Origin: Pontibacter actiniarum
GTDB taxonomy: Bacteria > Bacteroidota > Bacteroidia > Cytophagales > Hymenobacteraceae
Direction: 5' to 3'
Length of the DNA stretch: 64,000 nt
NCBI RefSeq assembly: GCF_003585765.1
Contig: NZ_CP021235.1
Location: 3,100,001 to 3,164,000 of the forward strand
The notes below the pieces were generated by a model. It saw nothing but the letters and a program-made list of their open reading frames with translations, did not search any database and was not told the DNA's origin. Of this stretch, positions 32,822 through 43,700 are shown in pieces. How positions within the stretch are numbered: position 1 is the stretch's first letter; the number at the start of each line of letters is the position of its first letter. The translations under genes were made by a program, and so were the position numbers.

Positions 32822-35800
32822 ATGAAACTTCTCTACAACGTATTTCTCCTTTTTATTTTCTGCGTACTTCCGGTGCAACTTTTATGGGCCCAGGGAGCAA
32901 CGACAGCAGCGCTTAGCGGCACCGTAAAAGACCAGACGGGTACAGCCCTGCCCGGCGCTACGGTGATCGCCATCCACACACCAACGAACACGCAGTATGT
33001 GGCCAGCACGAACACCGATGGCTACTACAACATCCAGAACATGCGCGTTGGCGGGCCCTACACCGTCACCACCTCCTACATCGGCTATCAGGAGCAGCGC
33101 ATTAGCAGCGTGAACCTGGCGCTAGGCCAGACCGCCCGGGTCGACTTTTCGCTGGCGGAGAGCTCTCGCCAGTTGGGAGAGGTGGAAATTGTGGGCGAGC
33201 AGAACGACGTCTTTAACCAGGACCGGACGGGCGCTGCCACCAACGTATCGCGGGACCAGATAGAAAACCTGCCTACCCTGAGCCGCAGCCTGCAGGACTT
33301 CACAAGGCTTACACCGCAGGCGTCGGGCAACTCCATCGCCGGCTCCAACAACCGCTACAACAACATCACCATAGACGGTGCCGTGAACAATGACGTTTTT
33401 GGCCTGTCCGGCAGTGGTACACCGGGGGGCCAGGCTGGCTCCCAGCCTATTTCGCTGGACGCGATTCAGGAGATACAGGTGGTGGTGGCACCCTACGATG
33501 TGAAGCTCGGCAACTTTACGGGCGGGGGCGTGAACGCCGTGACCCGCTCCGGCACCAACACCTTTACCGGCTCCGTGTATGGCTACGGCCGCAACGAGGA
33601 CATCATTGGCAAATCGGTGGTGGAGCCGCGGGAAAAAGCGGATGAGTTTAAGAACTACCAGTACGGGGTACGCTTAGGGGGCCCCATCATCCAGGATAAG
33701 CTCTTCTTCTTCTTTAACTACGACGCCACCCGCTTTACAGAGCCAGTGCGCTTTGCCCCGGGCTCCACGGAGTCACAGATCCCCTTTGATGTGGCGCAGG
33801 AGTTGTCGGAATATGTGCAAAGCACCTATGGCTACGACGTTGGCTCCTTCGGCGCCATTGACCGGGAAACGCAAAGCGACAAGTTCTTCGGCCGTATTGA
33901 CTGGAACATCAACGACAAGCACCAGCTAACCGTCCGCCATAACGTGGTGGATGCTTTTGACGATAACATCTCGCGCAGCAGCGATGAAATCCGTTTCGGG
34001 AACAACGCCTACCGCTTTAACAGCACCACCCACAGCTCGGTGCTGGAGCTTAACAGCCGCTTCTCCAATGAGTTCTCCAACAACCTGATTATAGGCTATA
34101 CCCGCATCCGGGACAGCCGGGAAGCGCAGGGGGAGTTTTTCCCGCAGGTCACGATCTTTGACCCCATCGCCGACTTTGAATTTGGCTCACAGCGCTCCTC
34201 CACCGCAAACGAACTGGACCAGGACATCTTTGAGTTTACAGACAACTTTACCTACCTGCTGGGCCGCCACAACTTCACCATCGGCACACACAACGAGTTC
34301 TTCGATTTCCGGAACCTGTTTATCAACAACTTTAACGGGCGCTGGGAGTTCAACAGCCTGGAGGATTTCTACAACAACAACCCGAGGCGGGTGCGCGCCA
34401 CGTACTCGCTCCTGGACAACAACCCCACCCCTGCGGCTGAGTTCAACGCCCTCCAGCTGGGTTTTTACGCGCAGGATGAGTACACTGCGTCAGAGCAGCT
34501 GCGCCTGACACTGGGCCTGCGCGTAGACATTCCCGTGTTCCCGGACAAGCCGCAGGAGAACACGCAGTTCGAGAACGACTTCCGGAACGTGTACCCGGGG
34601 CTTGAGACGGATCGCACGCCAAGCGGACAACTGCTCTGGGCGCCCCGCTTCGGCTTTAACTTTACCCCGACCGAAGACCGCTCGCTGCAGTTCCGGGGTG
34701 GTACCGGTATCTTCACCGGCCGTGTGCCATTTGTGTGGCTGTCGAACCAGTTCGTGAACACTGGCACCATACTCGGCACCATCGACCGCCGCAACCCCGA
34801 CAGCTTTGTGGAGGATGTTAACCAACTGATCGACCCCTCCCAGCCGCAGACCTTTGAGATAAACGTAATCGAAGATGACTTTAAGCTGCCGCAAGTATGG
34901 CGTAGCAACCTGGCTATAGACTACACGCTGCCGTACGAGGTCTTCCTGACCGTGGAGGGAATCTACTCCAAAACCCTGAACGACGTGGTGTACAAAGACC
35001 TGAACCTCGTTGACCCCGTTGGCACCTTGCCCGGAGACAGCCCGGACAACCGCGAAATCTACCCGAGCAACAGGCGCATTAACGAAAGCTACACCAACGT
35101 GATCCTGTTGGACAACACAGACGAAGGGTACCGCTACAGCCTAACAGGCCAGCTGCGCAAGGACTTTGTAAACGGGCTGCAGATGACGCTGGCGTACACC
35201 TACGGCAAGTCGAAGGATGTGAACAGCGGCACCAACTCCACGGCGCTTTCCAACTATGAGTTCAACCAGATCGTGAACAACCCGAACGACCCGCAGCTCT
35301 CGTACTCCCGCTTCGATATCCGCCACCGCATTATTGGCAGCGCCGGCTACACTTTCCGGTACGGGGCTAACGACAACTTCGCCACAGGTATATCCCTGTT
35401 TTACCAGGGGCAGTCTGGCCAGCCGTTTACCTACCTTTACAACGGAGACCTGAACCGGGAGGGCAACTTTGCCAATGACCTGATTTACGTGCCCCGCGAC
35501 CAAAGCGAGATCAACCTGGTGCCTTTCAGCTCCGGCGGGGTAACCTACTCAGCAGACGAGCAATGGGAAGCGCTGGACGACTTTATAGAGAACGATGACT
35601 ACCTCAGCGACCGCCGCGGCCAGTACGCCGAGCGCAACGGGGCCCGCATGCCCTGGACACACCAGTTCGACCTCCGCGTGTTTCAGGACTTTATGCTCGA
35701 AGCAGGCAACAACCGCCACAAGTTCCAAATCACGTTCGATATCTTTAACGTGGGCAACCTCCTCAACCATGAGTGGGGCCACCAGTACTTTGTGAGCAAC

Positions 35801-35956
35801 GAGGCGAACGAGATAATCCGCTACGCCGGCCTTGACGACGACGGCATCCCCACCTTTACCTTTAACCCCAACAGCAGGCGGTACAACATCGCCCCCTTCG
35901 CCTCCAGGTGGCAGGGCCAGCTAGGCTTAAGGTATTTGTTTAACGACCGGCAGTAA
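32822..35956 (+). CDS. TonB-dependent receptor, Oar-like, with N-terminal carboxypeptidase-regulatory-like domain
   Basis: 1044 residues with a signal peptide ending LLWAQ. Residues about 25-115 form a CarboxypepD_reg-like Ig domain (GTVKDQTGTALPGATVIA, NMRVGGPYTV). The plug follows with NLPTLSRSLQDFTRLTPQAS, then NAVTRSGTNTFTGSVYGYGR, typical of Oar proteins. The C-terminal two thirds is a beta barrel ending in an aromatic-rich strand. It imports or secretes a ligand across the outer membrane with TonB energy; the ligand is unknown, and Oar proteins are also linked to protease secretion and development. It is a paralogue of the receptor at 40784-44110. A palindromic terminator follows. Confidence 0.94.
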   Translation: MKLLYNVFLLFIFCVLPVQLLWAQGATTAALSGTVKDQTGTALPGATVIAIHTPTNTQYVASTNTDGYYNIQNMRVGGPYTVTTSYIGYQEQRISSVNLALGQTARVDFSLAESSRQLGEVEIVGEQNDVFNQDRTGAATNVSRDQIENLPTLSRSLQDFTRLTPQASGNSIAGSNNRYNNITIDGAVNNDVFGLSGSGTPGGQAGSQPISLDAIQEIQVVVAPYDVKLGNFTGGGVNAVTRSGTNTFTGSVYGYGRNEDIIGKSVVEPREKADEFKNYQYGVRLGGPIIQDKLFFFFNYDATRFTEPVRFAPGSTESQIPFDVAQELSEYVQSTYGYDVGSFGAIDRETQSDKFFGRIDWNINDKHQLTVRHNVVDAFDDNISRSSDEIRFGNNAYRFNSTTHSSVLELNSRFSNEFSNNLIIGYTRIRDSREAQGEFFPQVTIFDPIADFEFGSQRSSTANELDQDIFEFTDNFTYLLGRHNFTIGTHNEFFDFRNLFINNFNGRWEFNSLEDFYNNNPRRVRATYSLLDNNPTPAAEFNALQLGFYAQDEYTASEQLRLTLGLRVDIPVFPDKPQENTQFENDFRNVYPGLETDRTPSGQLLWAPRFGFNFTPTEDRSLQFRGGTGIFTGRVPFVWLSNQFVNTGTILGTIDRRNPDSFVEDVNQLIDPSQPQTFEINVIEDDFKLPQVWRSNLAIDYTLPYEVFLTVEGIYSKTLNDVVYKDLNLVDPVGTLPGDSPDNREIYPSNRRINESYTNVILLDNTDEGYRYSLTGQLRKDFVNGLQMTLAYTYGKSKDVNSGTNSTALSNYEFNQIVNNPNDPQLSYSRFDIRHRIIGSAGYTFRYGANDNFATGISLFYQGQSGQPFTYLYNGDLNREGNFANDLIYVPRDQSEINLVPFSSGGVTYSADEQWEALDDFIENDDYLSDRRGQYAERNGARMPWTHQFDLRVFQDFMLEAGNNRHKFQITFDIFNVGNLLNHEWGHQYFVSNEANEIIRYAGLDDDGIPTFTFNPNSRRYNIAPFASRWQGQLGLRYLFNDRQ

Positions 35957-35966
35957 CTGCAGCTGT

Positions 35967-36013
35967 AAAAGCAAAAAGGCCTCCCGCTGTATGCGGGAGG
36001 CCTTTTTGCTTTT
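35967..36013. terminator. Bidirectional palindromic terminator
   Basis: Two 21-base perfect arms (35967-35987 and 35993-36013), core AAGGCCTCCCGC, around a 5-base loop, between two converging surface-protein genes. Confidence 0.9.
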
Positions 36014-36027
36014 AAACTACTCTACAA

Positions 36028-37170
36028 CTACTCACCTTCTTCAGCAAGTGTGTAGTCTCCGGACTCTCTCTTGATTAAAGTCACCGTGTTGGTTTTGTTA
36101 CCACTCTTATAGTAGGCATACGTTACTTCAAACTTCTGCCCTACTTCTTCGTTAGGGAACTTGTTCTTCAGGAAGCCTGAAAGTGCAACAAGAACATCTT
36201 CGTCGCTCCAGTAGTTGTCGTTACCCGCCCAGCTTTGGTAGAAATTAAGATACTTTGGATCCCCCAGGTTATCTCTTTGTGGCTGAGTTCCCAACTCAGG
36301 CTGTTTTGAGATCCAAACATAATCGTCAGCTACCAGCGTGTAGCTCTTGGTAAGGTCTGGCACCCAGGTACCTTGTTTCTTCTTAAGCTGCAGAACGGCT
36401 TCTTCTACCGCTTCAGGGTTCACTTTAACCCATTCGCTTCCGTTGTAGACCATCCCCAGCACCTGCTGCGTAGTAGTTTTGTTGCTATAGTAAGCATAGC
36501 TTACATACTTCACATCGCCTGCTACTGCACCGAATACAGTATTAGACAGAAGTTTATTAAAATACTCCGGAAGCAGATCGTCATCAGAGGATGAGAAGTC
36601 CGAACGCTTACCTACAGACGCATAATCTTCATCAGATACGTGATAAATATTACGCCACGCGCCATCTTTAAAATAGAAAGAATCTGTCACAGTGCTTGTT
36701 GCACCATTCTGGTAGTAATCATAAGTTAGCACCACCAGCTGATTCTCTACAGCATCCGGATATTTGTGCTCCAGCAGCTTAACCAAGTCACCGGCAGAGT
36801 TGAAGTTATCATGCGATTCTCCGGTGAAATCATAGTCCTCTGCCACTGCAGTATACTTTTCTACTTCTGATACCGAGCTGTTATAGCCCGGGAACATAAG
36901 TTTGTTGTAAGTAACTCGCACCGTAGAACCATTTTCTAAGTGGGAGTACGCCTCGTTTAGGAACTCCGGAATTGCTGCAGCAGCCTTCTCCTCTGTGGTG
37001 AAGTAGCTTTTGCCTTTAACCTCGGTGTAATCCTCGGACGATAGCGTAACATCTACTTTCTTGGTGAACGGCCCTTTTAGGGCGTCTAACTCATCGTAAA
37101 CGTCTTCCATCGGGTCACATGCACTGAACACGACCATCAAAGAAGACAGAAGGTATAATATCTTTTTCAT
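36028..37170 (-). CDS. Lipoprotein built of four related repeats, partner of a TonB-dependent receptor
   Basis: 380 residues. The lipoprotein signal ends VVFSAC with Cys18. The mature protein is acidic and made of about four related units of 70-100 residues, starting near residues 38, 106, 176 and 262. Each has an EDY/ADDY-type turn, a helical middle and a strand of the pattern VTYxYYxxG or VSYAYYSN, then a Trp/Tyr near the end (DGAWRNIY, GSEWVKV). No known family is recognised, and it has no SusD-like TPR pattern. The gene lies 11 bases after the receptor gene at 37182-39752 and so is almost certainly co-expressed. It probably sits on the outer membrane as a ligand-binding or lid component; this is inference from context. 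Confidence 0.85.
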   Translation of the reverse strand: MKKILYLLSSLMVVFSACDPMEDVYDELDALKGPFTKKVDVTLSSEDYTEVKGKSYFTTEEKAAAAIPEFLNEAYSHLENGSTVRVTYNKLMFPGYNSSVSEVEKYTAVAEDYDFTGESHDNFNSAGDLVKLLEHKYPDAVENQLVVLTYDYYQNGATSTVTDSFYFKDGAWRNIYHVSDEDYASVGKRSDFSSSDDDLLPEYFNKLLSNTVFGAVAGDVKYVSYAYYSNKTTTQQVLGMVYNGSEWVKVNPEAVEEAVLQLKKKQGTWVPDLTKSYTLVADDYVWISKQPELGTQPQRDNLGDPKYLNFYQSWAGNDNYWSDEDVLVALSGFLKNKFPNEEVGQKFEVTYAYYKSGNKTNTVTLIKRESGDYTLAEEGE

Positions 37171-37181
37171 CTAAGTATTTT

Positions 37182-39752
37182 TTAGAAGTTAATTTTTAGG
37201 CCTGTAGTCCAGGTTCTGCCGATGCCGTAGAACACGGTAGAGTTGGCAGCGTTGCTAACCGTTCTCTCGTTGTCAGTGCCTGCGTTTACTGTTTCGAACA
37301 CCGCCTGCGCATCAGAGATGTACTCTGTGTTGAGAACGTTATTCACATTTGCATAAAGCGACGCGTCCAGGCCTGCAATTTTAATCTTAAACACAGCGTT
37401 CAGGTCTAGCAGTGAGTAGTTTGGCACTTTCCAAGGTGTTAAACCCGGCTTGTCCAGCGTTGTTGGGTCAAACTCAGAGTAGAAGTCGCCATAATAGTTA
37501 TAATCTACACCAACCTTAAGCTCTTTGAATACTTTGTAGTCCACACCAAGAGCCGCAGTAGTCTGAGCAGCGTCCCCAACTTTAAGCCCTTCCATGTAAA
37601 GCGGACCTATAGTTTTGGAGATTGTCTGTGTTTCGTCAGTTACCGTTACCTCATCCAGGTTGCTATTCCACTCCCAGTCACCAAATGACGCCATACCTCT
37701 GATAGTAAGCTTATCAGTAGGCATATAGCTGAAGTCAACTTCCACACCCTGGTGCAGGGCATCAACACCAAGAATGTTAGCAAAGAAAAAGCTTCCTGAC
37801 TCCTGACCTGGGAATCTCTGTGTGAAAGAGCGGTCTCTCCAGTTGGTTCTGTACAGGTTGATGTTGGCGTTCAGCTTTGAAGTTCTGTAACCGTAGCCTA
37901 ATTCGTAGCTAAGGATCTTCTCGTTCTGCGCATCCGGGTTTACTACGTTCTGGTTGTTCAGGAACACAGCGTTGAAGAACGGTGCTTTCTCAAAATAGCC
38001 AAGGTTAGCAAACACGTTGTGGTTTTCATTCAGGTTGTAGTTGGCACCACCTTTTGCCTGGTAGCCGAAGAAGTGCTGGAAGTCTGTTTCCTGGTTGCCT
38101 TCTTCATACAGAAAGTGGTCAATTCTCTTGTAGGAGGTGTTAGAGGCCGCAAGCGAAACGAAAGCAGAAAGTGGTCCTGAGCTGTACTCACCCTGCAGGA
38201 AGCCACCCTCCCACAGCACAACGCCATCGTTGTAGTAGTTGATCTTGTCGCCTACAGTAGCTCTGTTGTTAGGGTTGTTCACATTGCTCTGGTCCAGCAC
38301 ATACTCAGCACCCAGCAAATCGGTTACTTCTGTAAAGTGTTTGCCTTTGTAGTATCTCAAGTCAAGGCCGGCAAGCAGGTTTATCTTCTCGTTCAGGCTC
38401 TTTTGGTATGTACTCAGGGCACCATACCAGTTGTGGTCGTTTCTGGAGGCACGAAGGTAAGTCAAAGCATGGCCGTCAGCAGAGTTGGTGTTCGCTTCAA
38501 CCGCTGCATCCAAATCGTAAGGTGAGTATGCGTTACCTGTTCTTGGCAGTACACCTGTGAAAGCGCCACCACCACCTGTGCCAACAGAAGCATAAAGTGC
38601 AGTAGAAAGGAAAGAGTTCTCGTCGATAGTCCAGTAGTGGTTAAGAGAGAACTGTGGTTTGTGGTAGAAGTTATCCTCTACACTTACTTTTTCTCCGTTC
38701 AGTACACCCCAGTCAGGGTTCCACTTAATGCCTTGTGGAGCATCTCTGAACTCCTGGATAGATTTGCGGGTTTGTCTCTGGCCGTGCCACTGTGGTGCGC
38801 CGAAACCAGTAAGGGAGATTGTGTGGTTCTTGTTGATCAGCTTAGAAACGTTGAAGAAGTAGTTGTACGCCTCAAACTGCAGGCCGTCAGCCCAACCGTT
38901 GCCTTCTGTTTTAGAGCCGGAAGCTGCAAACGCCCAGCCATCCTCAGTTAAACCTGTTGAGTAGGTAAAGGCAACTTTGTTATAGCCATCGTTACCGATG
39001 CCGTAGAAAACAGAGCCTCCTTTTGTAGCATCAGTAGTTTTAGTGATGATGTTGATCGTACCACCGATAGAAGGCACCGCCACTTTAGAGGCACCAAGGC
39101 CACGCTGCACCTGCATTGACTTCGTCACGTCTGTCAGACCGGCCCAGTTAGACCAGTACACCGAGCCGTTCTCCATGTCGTTTACCGGCACACCGTTGAT
39201 CATTACGGCGATGTTAGCGTTTTTAAAACCTCTCAGGTTTATTCTCGAGTCACCGAAGCCGCCACCTTGCTTCGTTGCGTACACACCTGGTGTAGACTTC
39301 AGAAGCTCAGGGAACTCCTGGTTTGAGGCTTTCTCGGTGATGATCTCGCTGGTGATCGTGGAGATAGCCACCGGCGTTTCCCTGTCAATGGCGTAGCTGT
39401 TCGCAGTGATCAGTACTTCGTTGATAGAGGTTACGTTAGGCTCCAGAAGGATAGTGCCCAGGTTCTTCTTGCCGTTCAAACCGGCAATGGAAACTTCTTT
39501 CTGCATATAGCCAACATAGTTAACTAATACAGCAGACGCATTCGCGTCATCTACCTGTAGGGTAAAGGTACCGTCCAGCGTGGTAGGCGCTGCTTTTTCT
39601 GTACCTTTTAGGATAACTGTTGCTCCTGGCAAGGGCTCTTTCGTTGTGGCGTCCACAACTTTACCTGTAACGGTGCCTTGAGCAAACAAGTCCCTTGGCG
39701 TTAAACTGGTTAGCAACACCAGAAAAACAAGACTAAGTAAATTGTACTTCAT
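37182..39752 (-). CDS. TonB-dependent receptor with CarboxypepD_reg-like domain
   Basis: 856 residues, signal peptide ending DLFAQ. It has a regulatory-like domain at about 25-110 (GKVVDATTKEPLPGATVIL). The plug starts near 120 and includes TPGVYATKQGGGFGDSRI and RGFKNANIAVMINGVPVNDM, followed by a barrel with Tyr/Asn-rich strands. It is shorter than, and not closely similar to, the two Oar-like receptors around it. It forms an operon with the repeat lipoprotein gene downstream, and a full Bacteroidota promoter precedes it. Codon use is visibly less GC-rich than in the housekeeping genes, with many T-ending codons, which suggests high expression or a different history. Confidence 0.94.
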   Translation of the reverse strand: MKYNLLSLVFLVLLTSLTPRDLFAQGTVTGKVVDATTKEPLPGATVILKGTEKAAPTTLDGTFTLQVDDANASAVLVNYVGYMQKEVSIAGLNGKKNLGTILLEPNVTSINEVLITANSYAIDRETPVAISTITSEIITEKASNQEFPELLKSTPGVYATKQGGGFGDSRINLRGFKNANIAVMINGVPVNDMENGSVYWSNWAGLTDVTKSMQVQRGLGASKVAVPSIGGTINIITKTTDATKGGSVFYGIGNDGYNKVAFTYSTGLTEDGWAFAASGSKTEGNGWADGLQFEAYNYFFNVSKLINKNHTISLTGFGAPQWHGQRQTRKSIQEFRDAPQGIKWNPDWGVLNGEKVSVEDNFYHKPQFSLNHYWTIDENSFLSTALYASVGTGGGGAFTGVLPRTGNAYSPYDLDAAVEANTNSADGHALTYLRASRNDHNWYGALSTYQKSLNEKINLLAGLDLRYYKGKHFTEVTDLLGAEYVLDQSNVNNPNNRATVGDKINYYNDGVVLWEGGFLQGEYSSGPLSAFVSLAASNTSYKRIDHFLYEEGNQETDFQHFFGYQAKGGANYNLNENHNVFANLGYFEKAPFFNAVFLNNQNVVNPDAQNEKILSYELGYGYRTSKLNANINLYRTNWRDRSFTQRFPGQESGSFFFANILGVDALHQGVEVDFSYMPTDKLTIRGMASFGDWEWNSNLDEVTVTDETQTISKTIGPLYMEGLKVGDAAQTTAALGVDYKVFKELKVGVDYNYYGDFYSEFDPTTLDKPGLTPWKVPNYSLLDLNAVFKIKIAGLDASLYANVNNVLNTEYISDAQAVFETVNAGTDNERTVSNAANSTVFYGIGRTWTTGLKINF

Positions 39753-39793
39753 CTTTTAGATGTTAAGAATTGGTTGGTTGATTGATTTTGGCG

Positions 39794-39825
39794 CAAAAAT
39801 ACAACCCTAGTTCGTTAACTTTCAA
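39794..39825 (-). promoter_or_regulatory. Promoter of the receptor-lipoprotein operon
   Basis: Minus strand: TTG (39823-39825), 21 bases, TATTTTTG (39794-39801). This full match to TTG-N19-23-TAnnTTTG predicts a start point about 35 bases before the ATG. Confidence 0.65.
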
Positions 39826-40729
39826 CTAAAAGCATTAAAAAAAGATAAATTAACCTCTCTATACTTTATGCTTTTTTAATATAAAAACCTCAGTGTTTTT
39901 ATGCATATACAAGATTTACAACCAATTGCAAATCACAACTAAACACACCACCAAACCAATCCTGTTTATATAATACAACAATCACACATCAGTTAATCCA
40001 GCCTGAAAAATTTAACTATATAATGATTATCAGGTTTACTCCATAGAGGAACATAGACCTAAAAACAACCGCCAATAAAGGCTTAATGCTTATAAAAGTA
40101 TATATTTATAAATACATCGTTCAGAAACACAACCAAAGCTACCTTGTATTATTTAACCTTTTACCAAGCAACAAACAAAGCACAGCATAATTATAATTAT
40201 ACAAGCTACCTTAAAGGTACTTATAGTAAAATAAATAAATTTAATAACATTTGTTAAGCGATAAACACCATAATCACAAAACAACAACTAGTACGTTTCC
40301 CATACATACACTAACTTATATAGCCAAGAAATAATAAAACAAAAGCAGGAGAAGCTCACCTGAAATAAAAGACCGCCACTACAGCAAAAGCGAAGCAAGC
40401 AACGCCAGCCACAACTTACCCACCTCACTCCATCATAAAGCAGAAGCATAGAACAGAACTTAAGCCATAAAAGACAACAAGCGCCACAGCAACAAATATT
40501 GCATTTTAGCAACAAAAGCGCTAAAGCCACGGCAAACACACCACACATATATTTGCCAAAGCAGATATATGATATTAGCATGGCACCGGAACAAGGAACA
40601 CCAACCCGATACTTGTGAAACACCTCCTTATAAGTCACTACAGATCAAATTATTACTAGCCGCTATCTGGAAATTCGGGTAAACGGTTAAACATCAACTT
40701 TGGAAACAAATAAATAATATCAGGTGTGC
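39826..40729. other. AT-rich, A/C-skewed spacer between two divergent receptor promoters
   Basis: About 900 bases with no supported gene, visibly the most AT-rich part of the window. From about 39900 to 40620 the plus strand is dominated by A and C, with few G. A 116-codon minus-strand frame (40288-40638) is an artefact of this skew: very Cys- and Leu-rich with no domain. Two AAGTATA/TATACTT words lie at 39860-39866 and 40096-40102. No clear inverted repeats were found. Confidence 0.5.
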
Positions 40730-40759
40730 TTGTATTATCACCAACACCGGTTACTTTTG
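40730..40759 (+). promoter_or_regulatory. Promoter of the Oar-like receptor gene at 40784
   Basis: TTG (40730-40732), 19 bases, TACTTTTG (40752-40759). Transcription would start near 40766, which rules out the in-frame GTG at 40724 and supports the ATG at 40784. Confidence 0.7.
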
Positions 40760-40783
40760 CGGGCAAAATCAATCAACCCATTT

Positions 40784-43700
40784 ATGAAAAACTTTTATAA
40801 TGCCTCGCTGCCCACACTTAACGGTATAAGGCGTAGTAAGGAGCAAAGAGTTACAGCCCAACATCACAAGAATTTCTTCAAGAGATTCTTACTCTCCAGT
40901 ATGCTCATGTTGTTATTTGCCGCCGGTGTACAGGCCCAGGTAACGACAAGTGGCATCAACGGTGTCGTTAAAGACTCGCAGGGCGAAACCCTGATCGGCG
41001 CTACCGTGCAAGCGATCCATCAGCCCTCAGGCACCACCTATGGTACGACAACCAACGCTGAAGGCCAGTTCACAATCCCTAACATGCGTGTTGGCGGCCC
41101 TTATACGGTTAACGTTTCGTATATCGGCTTTAACACCAGAACGTACAACGGCCTTAACTTAACGCTGGGTAACCCGCTGAGACTGGATGTGGCACTGGAA
41201 ATGCAGTCAAACGCTTTGTCAGAGGTTACAATCGTTTCAGACAAGAACTCTGTGATCAGCGCCCAAAGAAACGGCACAGCTACAAACGTGTCGCAGGAGC
41301 AGATTTCGGAGCTTCCGACTATCAGCAGAAGCGTGCAGGATTTTGCCCGCCTGACGCCACAGGCTTCGGCCATGACCAACAACTCTGACGGCAGCCCGAT
41401 GGGTGTTACATTTGCCGGCCAGTCTAACAAGTTCAACCAGTTTACAGTAGACGGTGCCAACGCCAATGACGCCTTTGGCCTTTCTGCCTCAGGTACCAAC
41501 GGCGGACAGGCTGCCGCTAACCCAATCCCGCTTGAGTCTGTTCAGGAACTCCAGGTGTTGCTTTCTCCGTACGAAGTAACACAGGGTGGTTTCACAGGTG
41601 GTGGTATCAACGCCGTTACAAAGAGTGGTACCAACGCCTTCCACGGTTCAGCTTATACTTATTACCAGAACCAGGACTTTATTGGCGAAGGGGTTACAAC
41701 TGACCTGAAGTACGCTGATTTTAGCAAGAAGACCTACGGTGCCAGCCTTGGCGGCCCTATCCTGAAGAACAAACTGTTCTTCTTTGCTAACGCTGAAAGA
41801 ATCGAGAGCTCTACCCCGTTACCTTTTAACCCAGCTGAAGCTGGCTCAGGCTCTAAATTCGATGTGGAGACGCTGCAGTCGATCCGCGATTATGTTAGAA
41901 ACACCTACAACTACGACCTTGGCGGCTTTACCGACATCAACAAAGAGATTACCTCTACTTCTTTGTTTGCCCGTCTGGACTGGAACATCAGCAACAAGCA
42001 TAAGTTAACGCTTCGCCACAGCTATATCCAGGGCGACAACGACGCCTTGAGCCGCAGCGCCAACAGCATAACGTTCGCAAACAGTGGCTATACGTTCTCT
42101 AACAACCAGAACTCCTCTGTGATTGAGTTGAACAGTAACTTCGACAACAACACGTCTAACGTGTTCCGCGTTACCTACAACCGCATCCGCGACAGCAGAA
42201 AGACAGGCCTGTTCCCGAACGTGTCTATCCAGTCTAACTCATTGAACTACAACCTGGGTTCAGATTATTCTTCAGCCCGCAACAGCCTTGACCAGGACAA
42301 CTTTACGTTGGTAGATAACTTCACCATCTACAAGGGAGCTCACACGATCACGATCGGTACCAACAACGAGTTCTATAACACGAATAACGTGTTCCTGCAG
42401 AACTACTACGGCTCTTATACTTACAAAGACGTAGAGGTGAAAGACGCAAATGGCAAAGTGATAGGCAGCATCCCAGCCTACCAGCTGTTTATGGAAAACA
42501 AGAAGGCTCCGTCTAACTACTATGTAGGCTTCTCTACGAAGGGTGGTAACGATGATGCCGCGTCAGTGATACATGCTGCTCAGTTTGGTTTGTACGCCCA
42601 GGATGTCTGGAACGTGACGGACAGGTTCAGATTGACGTACGGCTTGCGTGTAGACATGCCAGTGTTCTTCAACAAACCGGATGAAAACGAGCTGTTCAAC
42701 AAGTCTGAGTTTGCCTCGAAGTATGACGTAGCCACAAACAAGCCTCCGAAGACAACGCTGTACTACTCTCCGCGTGTGGGCTTTAACCTGGATGTTAACG
42801 GCGATGGAGCAACACAGCTGCGCGGTGGTGCCGGTTTATTCACAGGCCGTGTTCCTTTTGTATGGATCTCTAACCAGTATGGTGGTACAGGCGTAGCCTC
42901 TATCAGATACAGCACGACAGGCTCAAAGTCTCCGGACCTGCGCTTCGAGTATGACCCTACCGACACGCACTTGGGTTCATTTATCCCATCGGAGTACAAA
43001 ACAGCTGCTACTGAGATCAACGTAACAGACCGTAATTTCAAGTTCCCGCAGGTTTTCCGCACCAACTTAGCCGTTGACCAGCAACTGCCTTGGTGGGGAC
43101 TGGTAGGAACCCTGGAAGGTATGTACACCAAAACGCTGAACAACATCGAGTACAAGAACCTTAACCTGAAAGCGCCTGAGGGAGATGTAACCATCGGTAA
43201 CTCTACGCGCCCTTGGTATAGCTCAAGAATCAGCTCTGACTTTACAGACGTTATTTACTTAACCAACACAAGCAAAGGCTACTCTTACAACTTTACAGCG
43301 CAGTTGCAAAAGCCAATGGAAAGAGGCTGGACTGGTAGCATCGCCTACACCTACGGCCACTCCATGTCCCTGAACGACGGCACCAGCTCTACAGCGATGT
43401 CTAACTGGCGTTATGCGTACAACGTAGACGGCCTTAACAACCTGGACCTGGCGCGCTCTAACTACGACCTTGGCTCACGTGTGGTAGGCTACGCTTCTAA
43501 AACCGTGAAGTATGGTCGCTTTGCCACCACTGTTGGCTTAGTGTACACCGGTCAGTCTGGTTCTACACTGTCTTACCTGTACGATGGCAACATCAACGGT
43601 GATGACCTTTCTGGCAACACCAATGATGCGAGCTTGTTCTATGTACCGGCAACGTTTGAAGAAGCAAACCTTGTGGCCTTCACAAGAGACGGCAAAACAG

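Noticed and set aside
40288-40638. 116-codon Cys-rich frame in the AT-rich spacer
   Set aside because: The Cys/Leu richness follows from the A/C strand bias read in reverse; no signal, domain or start context supports a gene.
39826-40729. Replication origin in the AT-rich spacer
   Set aside because: No DnaA boxes (TTATCCACA-like) or dnaA/gyrB-type neighbours were seen.
40724-40783. GTG start 20 codons upstream for the Oar-like receptor
   Set aside because: It lies upstream of, or within, the promoter TTG/TACTTTTG (40730-40759) and so cannot be translated from that transcript.
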